Of a DNA stretch of 64,000 nt, positions 43,939-54,900 are shown in pieces. The translations under genes and the position numbers were made by a program. Position 1 is the stretch's first letter. Every line of letters starts with the position of its first letter. Under the pieces are notes generated by a model. The model made no database searches, was not told the origin of the DNA, and worked only from the letters and a program-made list of their open reading frames with translations. Origin of the DNA: Aurelia coerulea (Eukaryota > Cnidaria > Scyphozoa > Semaeostomeae > Ulmaridae); the NCBI GenBank assembly GCA_039566865.1, contig CM076953.1:7011001-7075000 (forward strand), written 5' to 3'.

Positions 43939-45600
43939 ATGGCGAATACCACAGGATCCACCAGCTCACCATCAACAATACAAGGAGCATCAACTACTGT
44001 ATTTTATATCACATTAACTTTTACCATTGCTGTTTTGGCCATAATTCTGAACGGGATTGAAATCCACATGATACGACGGAAATGGAAGAAAGCTACTGAT
44101 TTTGAAGTGCTACTTCTTAACTTAGGAATCGCTGATCTTCTCAGCGGAATTGGCTATGTAGTAATAGCCAGTCTCCGTGCTGTCGCCTATGCAACGAAAT
44201 CTTCAAGTGCTGGTCACTCGTTGGTATTGTTTGGCATTTTGGCCTTTTTTTCTTCAGCCTCAGTAAAGCTTGTTTTCATAATAGGATTTGAGCGTTTATT
44301 TGCAATAAAACTACCACTAAAGCATCGTCTATGGCACACAAATCGAAATACTCTATACAAGCGGGTCATCGCAGTATGGATTGTAACTTTTATATTCATC
44401 ATTTCTGCTGTCCTTTCTGATTACTTGATTCAAAAGTCCAAAGGACAGAAAGTTACTGTATCACGAAATTTAGGATATGCATTGGCGACCTACCTGACAC
44501 TTGGAATATTCACTGTAGCTGTCACCTACATATGGCTGTCACATATTGTTATCAAGAGAGCAACAAAACTCTTGAACTTTGACAAAAAGGATTACAAACA
44601 AAGTCCTAAAGCCATCATAAAAGCGGTTAAAAAAGAAAAAGCAACAATCATCATTTGCAGGCTAGTTGCTGCCACATTCTTTGTGTGTAATATTCCGATC
44701 GTGGTAGCATTGTATCGTGCAAAGCTTGACATTGTAAGTGTCAGTTTAACAAACCTGAATGCAGTCATCAACCCCCTGATTTACTTCTTCAAAGGATACG
44801 CAGAGAGGTGGTATGCTAAGAAAAAACTGGCAGTGAGCTCAAGTGACACAGGGGGTTCAAATGACAACCTTGATAGTCCTTCGCTGAAAGGAACGAAGTC
44901 TGAAACATCTTTGGGCATGAAAAAGCTAAATCAAGTAAAAGACGATAACCTAACAAAAATGAATGGCAAAGGGTCAGGCAGTTCAAACGACGAAGGTGAA
45001 AGGCCTATGAACCAGTTTGATGCAACACATAAGTTGGGAAATGACAACCTATCCAGACCGGAAGATCCAGAGTCGGAAAGGTCAAGGAGCAAACATGATG
45101 AACGCCTAAATAGCCTTCCATCTTCTGAAGAAAAAGAGGCAGAAACTATAGCGGGAAATGGTGATCTATGTATAGAGTATGACGAAGATTCGAGAAGTTC
45201 AAAGGACAGAGGCCAAGAGCAATGTGAAGTATTCATTAAAAAGATCGATCTATTCGTAGATGCAGAACAAGTAGATTTGGTTGGAAACAGTGATCTATGC
45301 GTAGAGAATGACCAAGAATCAAAAAGTTCAAAGGTTAGAGGGGAAGAGCAAGGCGAAATACTTGCAAACAACATCGATTTATTTGTAGATGTAGAAACAG
45401 TAAATGTGGCTCAAAGTGGTGATTTATGCACAGTGAGGGGCCCAGACTTTGAAGGTTCAAATGTCAAAGGTGAATGCTCCTTAGACAAACCTGATAGTAC
45501 GGTAAGAATAAACAGTACAAATGACAATGAACAAGTTGAAAATTTGAAAGCAACTGGACCCAATTGGAGTACTGACAGACTTGAAGCCACTCAACTTTGA
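43939..45600 (+). CDS. Orphan class-A GPCR, copy E (553 aa, divergent)
   Basis: Single-exon receptor, clearly related to A-D but the most diverged. TM2 reads N-L-G-I-A-D-L-L, TM3 ends F-E-R-L, TM6 has C-N-I-P, and TM7 has N-P-L-I-Y then F-F-K-G-Y. The first extracellular loop has a serine-rich A-T-K-S-S-S-A-G sequence in place of the Y-A-Y-A run. The tail (about 260 residues) contains two clear modules in a row of about 43 residues, each with a K-x-R-G-x-E-Q core, a D-L-F-V-D stretch and a D-L-C end. Its start ATG aligns with the short upstream reading frame of copies B-D, not with their main start. Ligand unknown; probably a plasma-membrane receptor. Confidence 0.92.
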   Translation: MANTTGSTSSPSTIQGASTTVFYITLTFTIAVLAIILNGIEIHMIRRKWKKATDFEVLLLNLGIADLLSGIGYVVIASLRAVAYATKSSSAGHSLVLFGILAFFSSASVKLVFIIGFERLFAIKLPLKHRLWHTNRNTLYKRVIAVWIVTFIFIISAVLSDYLIQKSKGQKVTVSRNLGYALATYLTLGIFTVAVTYIWLSHIVIKRATKLLNFDKKDYKQSPKAIIKAVKKEKATIIICRLVAATFFVCNIPIVVALYRAKLDIVSVSLTNLNAVINPLIYFFKGYAERWYAKKKLAVSSSDTGGSNDNLDSPSLKGTKSETSLGMKKLNQVKDDNLTKMNGKGSGSSNDEGERPMNQFDATHKLGNDNLSRPEDPESERSRSKHDERLNSLPSSEEKEAETIAGNGDLCIEYDEDSRSSKDRGQEQCEVFIKKIDLFVDAEQVDLVGNSDLCVENDQESKSSKVRGEEQGEILANNIDLFVDVETVNVAQSGDLCTVRGPDFEGSNVKGECSLDKPDSTVRINSTNDNEQVENLKATGPNWSTDRLEATQL

Positions 45601-46470
45601 AAATATTTCATGATCCGGGAACTATCAATTGAACAACGAGATGAACCATCGAGAAAGTTCAGCCAACCAACAAATATCAAGTATTGAAACTCACAGGAAG
45701 TACGAGGTTAACCTGAGTAGATGCGTAAGGAGGGCCAGGACAATTTTTGGTTCAGTCCAGTCATTGAATGGAAAGAGCAATGCATACTTAGAACAACTTA
45801 GAAAAGATGGTACCAAGCTAGAATTGACACTAATGGACGCAGAACTTTTGAATCCTTTCTTGATAACACTTTTGTATTTACCTTCTCAACGACTGGACGA
45901 GACACTGCTATACAGTATACAGTTCAGAGATCAGAGGTCAGAGGTCAGAGTGGAGCACAACAGCAAAGGTCAAAAATTAGTAAATTGAAAAAATTCAGCT
46001 GTTGTAACTTGTAATCACAAATGCAAATAACGTCGTATATTTCAAGAGCTTAATGCTAGCATTGTTGCGTTGTTTTTATTGGTGTCGATTTTCATGTTTA
46101 TTTTGATCAGTTACGAATATATTGAGTCTGTGTTGATACATCGCAGGGTTTTTCCAGCTATTATCCCTATTGGCTCCCTTCATCTTCCCATCACTGTTGG
46201 GAAACTGCTCATTAGAAGCCTGCATTTTTCTTGCTCAACATCAACAATTGCCTTGGCCAAGATAATCAAGCAACATCATCGATACATTGAACGAGGATGC
46301 AATAATTACAAGCCATTACAGGAGTACTGTTATGCAGCTGATTGGCTCCTAAAAACAATGGGATCATATTGTTGTCCACACAGTCATCGATCTTTTGACG
46401 CCTGGTTGTACAACAATAGGATTCCATTGCTACTCCTTTAATGGTGGTTCCCATTGTATGATGAGCTATC
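45601..46470. other. 3' flank of GPCR E
   Basis: Frames of about 120 codons at 45629-45988 and 46070-46441 have no recognised similarity and are not convincing genes. AGAGGTCAGAGGTCAGAG lies near 45932. Confidence 0.4.
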
Positions 46471-46655
46471 ATCGCTTGCCTCGTCGCCAATTTTTCAAAT
46501 GCAATAAAAGTTCATCTTGCACTGGGAACGACCTTTGACTGCAAAGCCTGAGTTTTACGACCAAAGTGAATCAGGCTTTTTTTCAGTCAAATGTCGTTCA
46601 CAGTGCAAGATGAACTTTCATCGCATTTGAAAACTTGGCGATGGGGACAGCGGAT
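46471..46655. mobile_element. Palindromic MITE
   Basis: CGCCAATTTTTCAAATGC pairs with GCATTTGAAAACTTGGCG, and AGTTCATCTTGCACTGGGAA pairs with its inverse. Arms are about 80 bp. Confidence 0.8.
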
Positions 46656-46794
46656 TTTTCGAATGTACAATTCATACTCAGAATTTGCAGAAATTAATGC
46701 TCGAGATTATAAAGTCTAAATTCAGAAATTTCATCCTTCCAGACAAAAGATGTAGCCTATGACCTAAGGACTGAAGATCTTCCACAGTAACCGA

Positions 46795-47024
46795 GGACCA
46801 ACACATTGTCATATGGGAATGATTCATTATCCTTCAGGGGTGCCATTCTATGGAACGCTTTGTCTGACTCGATAAAAAGCCTGGCAACCAGTGTTAGCTT
46901 CAAGAGATCAATTAAAGAGTGGAAGGGTGACAATTGCTCATGTGTAGATAAAGAGTCCATGGGAATTTCACCAGAACTATATTTGTATATTTATTTCTTG
47001 ATTGTAATTAGTTTTTCTCTTTGT
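46795..47024 (+). mobile_element. LINE 3' fragment (RT C-terminal end)
   Basis: Encodes S-F-R-G-A-I-L-W-N-A-L and F-K-R-S-I-K-E-W-K, the typical last region of a LINE ORF2, then AT-rich tail sequence. It differs from the LINE in units A and B. Confidence 0.7.
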
Positions 47025-47033
47025 GTAAATAGT

Positions 47034-47136
47034 TAGCCTGCGCGCAGACTTTGGTTACTGTGGAGGAGAGGAAGAAAGGAACTACAAGTTCCTTTCTTCC
47101 TCTCCTCCACAGTAACCAAAGTCTGCGCGCAGGCTA
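47034..47136. mobile_element. Perfect 103-bp palindromic MITE with 9-bp TSD
   Basis: Two 50-base arms are exact reverse complements around ACA. Ends are TAGCCTGCGCGCAGAC. GTAAATAGT flanks both sides (47025-47033, 47137-47145). Mutator-like target length. Confidence 0.93.
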
Positions 47137-47333
47137 GTAAATAGTTGTCTTAATTAGTTCAAACTAGAACTATCCTCTTTCAACCAACTGTAAATAATGT
47201 TAGAATAATAATAATAATCATCATCATCACCATAGTTCATTGCGCAATGGGAACCAGCCTTTATAGATCCATTGTCACCTATTGTCACACAGTAAATGAT
47301 CAAAAAATCTTCTTGCTGCGTGTAGTGCGATTG

Positions 47334-47472
47334 TACAATGATAAACAAGTTAATAAAGTAAAATATAAGCACTTTCATGTGAATTGAAATGAGCACGACG
47401 TTTCGAGCATAGCCCGTTATCAAGCCGCATCAAAGTGCTTATATTTTACATTATAAACTTGTTTATCATTGT
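47334..47472. mobile_element. Palindromic MITE nested in the TTAA-family element
   Basis: TGATAAACAAGTTAATAAAG and AAAATATAAGCACTTT pair with their inverses near 47430-47470. The loop holds GACGTTTCGAGCATAGCC. Confidence 0.75.
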
Positions 47473-47596
47473 CACACAGGCACGTTACAATTTCAGACTG
47501 TCTGAAAATCAAATTTGGTGTAAAGAGTAGTGGTTGATCTGACAGGGCAATTCAACTAAAGAAAAACTTTTCAATCAGTTCAACTAGTGCAGTGTA

Positions 47597-48166
47597 CAGG
47601 GTGTCCCAAAAAATTGTGCCCCGTTTGTCTGAAGATTGCGACAAAACGGCAAAAGATTCTTGCCAAAATTTTGCATGATGGTGCTCTTCAGATGTTCAAT
47701 CAAAGTTTGCCACCATCCCCATGAAAATCCGATGAAAAATGATGGAGCTATGACCTTCAGGAGACCAAATTTGCCCGATCACTGAAACCAGCGGTCGGCC
47801 ATTTTGTCTTACTATTTTGCATCAATAACTAGCCTCATGGATTTAAAATGAAACAGCAGCCTCCGATGTCATAGCTCTCGTGAAAATTCTTTCTGACCTC
47901 ACAGAAATTATTTCTTACCTCACGTGAAGATACTTATCACTGCAAAATAGTAAGGCAAAATGGCTGACTGCTGGTCTCAGTCATCAGACAAATTTGGTCT
48001 TCTGAAGGTCGTAGCTCCATCATATTTCAACAGGTTTTTACGGGGATGGTGGCAAACTTTAATTGAACATCTGAAGAGCACCATCATGCAAAAGTTTGGC
48101 GAGAATCTTTTGCCGTTTTGTCACAATCTTCAGACAAACGGGACACAATTTTTTTGGGACACCCTG
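47597..48166. mobile_element. TA-flanked palindromic MITE (GGGTGTCCC family)
   Basis: CAGGGTGTCCCAAAAAATTG and an inverted copy lie between TA sites (47595-47596, 48167-48168). Arms of more than 150 bp mirror each other. Confidence 0.9.
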
Positions 48167-48299
48167 TAGATCCATGATTTCCGCTCAGGCCAAATTTGAT
48201 TTTCTGACAGTCTGATAATTCAGCGTGCCTGCGAAGGTCCCTGATTGACAATGGCTCTTTGAGGACTTTTATTATTATTTTTATTATTATGTTAGAGAC

Positions 48300-48705
48300 C
48301 CAACTTGCGGGATATATACTTTGCAAAGCCTACAGTTGCATTTTCCACCATTCTAGCATCTAATTCGTTTTTTGAACATAGGAAGGCTGTTAGATTGTTT
48401 TATTTCTTGCGGTAAATGCTGCCACAGTTTATTTCCAAGGTAAGTAATGGACTCAACTCCAAAGGACGTAGTTCGTACTTTTGGCAGTTGAGCATCATCA
48501 CCATGCCTTAGACAGTACTTAATATTGCGTTGCATGAAAATATCCTTCATCAATGGTGGATTCAGACCGCCTTTTGTTTCATAAATTTCAGTCATGAGCA
48601 ACTGTAGGTTTCTTACATGGATTGGCACCGATTTAGATTGCTCCAGGTGAAAACCGAAATCATTGTCGTAATCTTTATATGCAATGCGTAATGTCCTTTC
48701 TTGAA
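48300..48705 (-). mobile_element. LINE 3' fragment, minus strand
   Basis: Encodes A-Y-K-D-Y, H-V-R-N-L-Q-L-L, Y-C-L-R-H-G-D-D-A-Q-L-P and F-G-V-E-S-I, the C-terminal end of a LINE RT. A Trp codon has probably become TAG near 48349. An AAT-rich tail lies at 48267-48292. Confidence 0.82.
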
Positions 48706-48821
48706 TATGATTTATTCATATTTTCCCCATTCTATCTCTCGCACACACTCTTTTAGAGAAACTGATATCAGGCTGCTAGATCTGAAATCTTGGCTAAAAT
48801 ACAAATATAAAGTGAACATAC

Positions 48822-48953
48822 CGTAATTTGAATAATGAAAATAGCAGCCAGTGAAAAATGCAATGCCAATGATGTAAGTAGCATATCGTTGATGAATTGC
48901 ATTATGCATACCAATAAAATGCATCCTGTGTTGACAAATAGAATATTCTGCAC
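48822..48953 (-). CDS. dpy-19-like exon (last one found)
   Basis: 132-bp exon: acceptor TTTCCATACAG, donor ATTACG|GTATGT. It encodes 44 residues, mostly membrane helix (L-L-V-C-I-M-Q-F-I-N-D-M-L-L-T-S-L). It carries a normal donor, so a further exon is expected. Confidence 0.75.
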
Positions 48954-51900
48954 CTGTATGGAAATTTATAATTTGATATAAACTACCCAGGTGTCCCAAA
49001 ATGATGTATTATCGTTTGACTGCTTATATCTCCATAACCAATGAACCGATTTTCAAAAACTTTGCTTTGTTTGATTGCCTAAAGGCTAAATTGTATTTTA
49101 AGATGTTGGTAATGGTTTTACCACGACGTTTTCATGTCGAAAAGAAGATCGATAAAGCTGCTCAAATTCAAGCCTTAGATAGCATGAAAAACAAACGGTC
49201 TTCTTTGCCAGTCAACATTTTAGATGTGATGCAAAAGGCTGAACTTATATGTCATTCATAGAATACATGGCGTTCAGAGAATACGAATTCAGTTAATACT
49301 GAGTTCAGAGAATATCAATACGAGTTCAGCCTTTTGTATCACATCTAAAATGTCGACTGGAAAAATAGGCCGTTTCTTTCTCATGCCATCTAAGGCTTGA
49401 GCAAGTGTATCGATCTTCTTTTCAACATGAAAACGCCGTGGTAAAACCGCAACCAACATCTTAAAATACAGTTTAGCCTTTCGGCATTCAAATAAAACAA
49501 AGTTTTGAAAATCGGTCCATTGGTTATGGACACGTAAGCAATCAAACAATAATACATCATTTTGGGACACCCGGTATATATTTATCTCTGGGGGTCTACT
49601 TAATGGACTGAGCAGCCGGGGCGATGGCGTCTTGATTTTAGTAAGAGGATCTAGGGTAGGATTACAACTTTGGCGTCTTGGCTCTGTAATCATCTGTAAA
49701 TATCGAGGTGTAAGGCTACGGCAAACGAACGAGCGTGTGTACAGCAAGTAAACCAAAGTAACGAATAGAATAACACGTGTACATAAAGTGGTTACGCCTT
49801 AGGGGGCCTATCTACGATAGGTATGTCGATACAGCTAATTCTTAATGCTATAAACAAACTGAAAGATACCGACAGTAGCTATTTTGCTGCACCTTATTCC
49901 AGGACCGGTATTGCGTTTGTTTTAATATTTTGTTCCAGGACAGGTTGGAATTTTTCTTTCGCCAGGCACATCCCCGCTGTCTCCCTCCAAGGTAGCCCCT
50001 CCTTCGGGATACTTATGTAAAACTAGCTGATAAAAGAGTAATACAAAGCGCGGCGACTTCAATCTGCAGGGTAGCAGGTCAAGTAATTCACAGTTTAAAT
50101 GCATGCGTGTTTGCCTATTGACAGCCTAAGTGCCAAACAGGACAGATTGATTGATTGTTGTATGGAGCCCTCGGCCTTAATGGTGGTGACCTGCATGTTT
50201 GCTCTTGCGTTTGACCTGCATATTACTTGACCGGCTGGCCTACAGAATTAAGTTGCCGATAAAAGGTGCCTGCGCCCTGCGCCCTGTGGGGGGAGCCACA
50301 GCAACCACACGAACGGGAAACAATTTTGGGATATCCTGTAATTGCAAAAGTCAGGTAATCTGAAACACTGGTTGGAAAACGCAGCCTTAATATAAATTTT
50401 AACATTAGGACAACGACGAACATCATCTCGAGGGTCATTTCAGAAAAGAAGACAGTGTAAAGTCGACCTTCCAATTGTTATCAAGGCATTTCCAGTTGAA
50501 AAGACTAAAACGATAAGGCGAATCCAGTTGATAATTTAAATTGATTGGACCAGGCCATGAATATAGGAAACGTTACGAGACGAGTTTGTCTCATCTCAGC
50601 TTAATAAAAGTTACACCAGCTAGGTTTTATAGTAATAATTATTCGAGAGAAGTGCATAATTAAATTACTGATCATACGATTTCTAAATAAGGAAAGTCCA
50701 TTGAAATTCAACTAAATAAGAAAGTCCAGTGAGATTTAAAGAGATACAGCGGTATACTGCAGAAGAGTTTGATTGAGTGTCGGGCGGTTGCTCAAGGTAA
50801 CTTACCTTTCGTTTTGACAAGATATCCAGACTCCATGCTCCAAACAATGCAAATCCTTCCAGCAGCAAAACAAATTGCGCAAACTGCCATGTCAACACAG
50901 TGAATAACGTCGATATGAATATACCAACCATACTTAATGTCTGAAACAAGGTATGAAATTACAATCAGAAGAAGGCCAAGGAAAGTAATTAAGTAAGGGT
51001 CTGTTTATATGAGACGGGCTGGCCCGTTAGCGAGCTGGCTCACCTCCAAGCCAGCTCGGTTTTATATGAGACATTCGATAGTGAGCCAGCCCAACTCTTT
51101 TGTGTAAATTTGAAAGAATGCGGAAATATTTTCCCGTTCTTTCACTTTTATAAAAGAAAGATTGCAGCCTTGGCGCCAAATGTGAGGGCGCTCAAATTTT
51201 AGAGGAAACTTAACAAATCTGCTGTGTTCTGCGCGTGCGTTACAGGTGGGCTAGCCCGTTCCTTCCATTCATATGAGAAGAGTCGGCCCGTTTGAGGCGG
51301 GATCCCGGCACTCGATAGCCGCGATCTCGGCAAGACAGGCTAGCCCGGCATACATATAAACGCAAACTGCTGTTTACAAAGGATCTCATCTGAAGGCGAG
51401 CCGGCTCGGAAACGGGCCAGCCCGCCTCATAAAAATAGGCCCTAAATATCGTTCATGATGATGAATAAACATTTCGGTTAACGTTTGCTCAGATTGTCTT
51501 TATTCCACTGAAAGTTCTCAAATCTTAGTGAGAAAATTGATAGTGAAAGGCCGAAAAAATTTCTTCTTGCTGGGAACGGCAAAAATCTCATCCTAACTTC
51601 CTGCAAAGATTTCTTTATTTTACATTGATTTAGTGCATTGTACAGCGTAGTTCATGCAAGTTATACGTAGAATATAGTTCAAAAGCTACGTGGTGAAACT
51701 GAACGGTGAAACTGAACACGTTCATAAACCAACAACTGCGAGGTTTATACTCGACATATCATAAAACAAATGCTCATATTGCATACAAGTTTAAAAAGAT
51801 TGCTCGGTGGGTAGCTCAAAATAGACACGGTAACTATAGGTGAGCAAGCAAAGTGCACATACAAATCTGTTGCCACTCACTTCCTTGAAACGAAAAGCAC

Positions 51901-54900
51901 TACCTGGGCACAAAAAGCAACCGGACATTTGAATTATAGGGTTGACCTGGATGAAATCTACTACTTGCAACGACCAATCATTCTCAAATTCTTGATACAA
52001 GCTTCTTGGTCAATCTTCTGCTTAATTAAAGTTACTGGAGTAATTCAATTTCCTTTTCAAGATAACAATTATGACAGGTTCAGGTTTTGCCGTGTTCTGA
52101 CGGCAATATAAAATGCAGCTTTCTTTCAAAAAATTTCCTGCAGCCTAAAAATCTTGCAAAAATTTCCTGGGAACGGCGTTCCCCTGTTCCCACACTTTGT
52201 CGGCCTCTGAATGAAGGTTCTCGATTCAAAGCAGTAAAATTTCGAGAAAAATTGTAATGTATCTTAAAAGGTCGATAATCTGATGGAAAGATTTCAACTA
52301 CAGATGCATGTGCAACTTCTTCACATCAGAACTTTTCATTGTTAGCTCTTTCCACACATTTGGCAGTGATAAGTTGGCATCGTATATTTCGATCATTCGA
52401 GCAATTTTGTATGAAAGTAGATTATATTCCCCTTAGTTGCTAAAACATAAAGTTCTTTGCAACTGGTGCATTGCCCAGTCAATGAAAATTATGTGAATAA
52501 TCTTGTTTCTATGTAGCATTTGAAGGTAATTCTAAGGAACATTGAGAAGCTAAGTGTATGAAAGTAGATTATATTCCCCCTTAGTTGCTAAAACATAAAG
52601 TTCTTTGCAACTGGTGCATTGCCCAGTCAATGAAAATAATGTGAATAATCTTGTTTCTATGTAGCATCTGAAGGTAATTCTAAGGAACATTGAGAAGCTA
52701 AGTGTATGAAAGTAGATTATATTCCCCCTTAGTTGCTAAAACATAAAGTTCTTTGCAACTGATGCATTGCCCAGTCAATGAAAATAATGTGAGTAATCTT
52801 GTTTCTATGTAGCATCTGAAGGTAATTCTAAGGAACATTGAGAAGCTAAGTGTATGAAAGTAGATTATATTCCACCTTAGTCGCTAAAACATACAGTTCT
52901 TTGCAACTGATGCATTGCCCAGTCAATGAAAATAATGTGAGTAATCTTGTTTCTATGTAGCATCTGAAGGTAATTCTAAGGAACATTGAGAAGCTAAGTG
53001 TATGAAAGTAGATTATATTCCCCTTAGTTGCTAAAACATAAAGTTCTTTGCAACTGATGCATTGCCCAGTCAATGAAAATTATGTGAATAATCTTGTTTC
53101 TATGTAGCATCTGAAGGTAATTCTAAGTAACATTGAGAAGCTAACTGTATGAAAGTAGATTATATTCCCCTTAGTCGCTAAAACATACAGTTCTTTGCAA
53201 CGGGTGCATTGCCCAGTCAATGAAAATAATGTGAATAATCTTGTTTCTATGTAGCATCTGAAGGTAATTCTAAGTAACATTGAGAAGCTAAATGTATGAA
53301 AGTAGATTATATTCCCCTTAGTCGCTAAAACATACAGTTCTTTGCAACGGGTGCATTGCCCAGTCAATGAAAATAATGTGAATAATCTTGTTTCTATGTA
53401 GCATCTGAAGGTAATTCTAAGTAACATTGAGAAGCTAAGTGTATGAAAGTAGATTATATTCCCCTTAGTCGCTAAAACATACAGTTCTTTGCAACGGGTG
53501 CATTGCCCAGTCAATGAAAATAATGTGAATAATCTTGTTTCAATGTAGCATCTGAAGGTAATTCTAAGTAACATTGAGAAGCTAAGTGTATGAAAGTAGA
53601 TTATATTCCCCTTAGTTGCTAAAACATAAAGTTCTTTGCAACTGATGCATTGCCCAGTCAATGAAAATTATGTGAATAATCTTGTTTCTATGTAGCATTT
53701 GAAGGTAATTCTAAGGAACACTGAGAAGCTAAGTGTATGAAAGTAGATTATATTCCCCTTAGTCGCTAAAACATAAAGTTCTTTGCAACTGATGCATTGC
53801 CCAGTCAATGAAAATAATGTGAATAATCTTGTTTCTATGTAGCATTTGAAGGTAATTCTAAGTAACATTGAGAAGCTAAGTGTATGAAAGTAGATTATAT
53901 TCCCCCTTAGTTGCTAAAACATAAAGTTCTTTGCAACTGATGCATTGCCCAGTCAATGAAAATTATGTGAATAATCTCGTTTCTATGTAGCATTTGAAGG
54001 TAATTCTAAGTAACATTGAGAAGCTAAGTGTATAAAAGTAGATTATATTCCCCCTTAGTTGCAAAAACATAAAGTTTTTGCAACTGATGCATTGCCCAGT
54101 CAATGAAAATTATGTGAATAATCTTGTTTACATGTAGCATCTGAAGGTAATTCTAAGGAACATCGAGAAGCTAAGTGTATTGAAGCGGCGTCCTGTAAAG
54201 TGCGCTCGAGGTGATTTCACCTCATGATTTCTTTGGCTTGCTAAATTCTTATCAATTTTTTAACAAAGATCTACCCACAGATAAGTACAAAGTATGACAT
54301 TCCCTGACTTGTGATGATTCTGGTCTACGAAACTGAAGATTTATTAATTGAGATTCTTGAGAGTATCATAGCGTCCATCTTTCCTTCGAAAACTGCACAT
54401 ACCGGGTTATCCAAAAAAAAACTTCACGAGCTAGATCGCACATAGTTTCCTCAAAGAAAATTTTATGAACACAAACAAGGCACCAGCTATCTTGTGAGAG
54501 GTTGCTTCGTTGTCGAAATTATGCCAACCCCCGACAAAAAACAATTACAAATATATGGTAATTCATGCATTTCTCGGACTATTCCCTCCTTTTCCAGTTC
54601 ATGTTCTGGAAGATGTGGATGCTGAATTCTAAATTTCATTTGGAGCACGAAATTTAAATGAGGAACAGGGGTCAATCATTTTGCAATCAAAAAATTTCCC
54701 CAGACGACTTTAAATCCTTCGCTACGTTGAGTTTTCACAAAATGGTGACTGGAAAATGATGGCGATTGTTTCATTCAAAACGAGGAATCTCGGGATTCGA
54801 AATTTTTTTGAATCTGGTTTTTCCAGATGGTATAATTGCTTAAAATGACCATGCAGCATCTCAAAAGATAGCCATTCCTTTCAACTAAACTGTGATAAAG

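Larger units (their letters stand above)
1..45600 (+). repeat. Tandem array of five GPCR-bearing units
   Basis: Five related receptor genes lie head-to-tail. Start-to-start distances are 9418 bp (B to C), 9318 bp (C to D) and 13322 bp (D to E). Similarity is not limited to the coding parts: 5' flanks (near 9270-9597, 19741-21298, 29476-30616 and 43200-43938) and 3' flanks (near 1449-2640, 13645-14780, 23063-24470 and 32456-34230) also align. Units A and B are nearly identical over long noncoding stretches, for example 4600-5985 and 17650-19025, which points to a recent duplication. Differences in length come from separate transposon insertions and deletions. Confidence 0.9.
47262..48262. mobile_element. 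TTAA-family MITE interrupted by two other MITEs
   Basis: Outer ends and inner motifs (TTTCAGACTGTCTGAAAATC, CTGACAGTCTGATAATTC, GACAATGGCTCTTT) belong to the 25536-25820 family. Two palindromic MITEs sit inside (47334-47472, 47597-48166). Confidence 0.72.

Noticed and set aside
45629..45988. 119-codon frame 3' of receptor E
   Set aside because: No recognisable domain, no similar frame behind other receptors, and it ends in a simple AGAGGTCAG repeat.
46070..46441. 123-codon frame starting at a TTG
   Set aside because: No ATG near the start, no family likeness, and it runs into MITE-like sequence.
48712..48999. 95-codon minus-strand frame over the last dpy-19-like exon
   Set aside because: It is in another reading frame than the exon and ignores the splice sites.
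53080..53661. 193-codon minus-strand frame with repeated T-G-Q-C motif
   Set aside because: It lies wholly in the 147-bp satellite and stays open because 147 is divisible by 3. It has no start context or conserved protein look.
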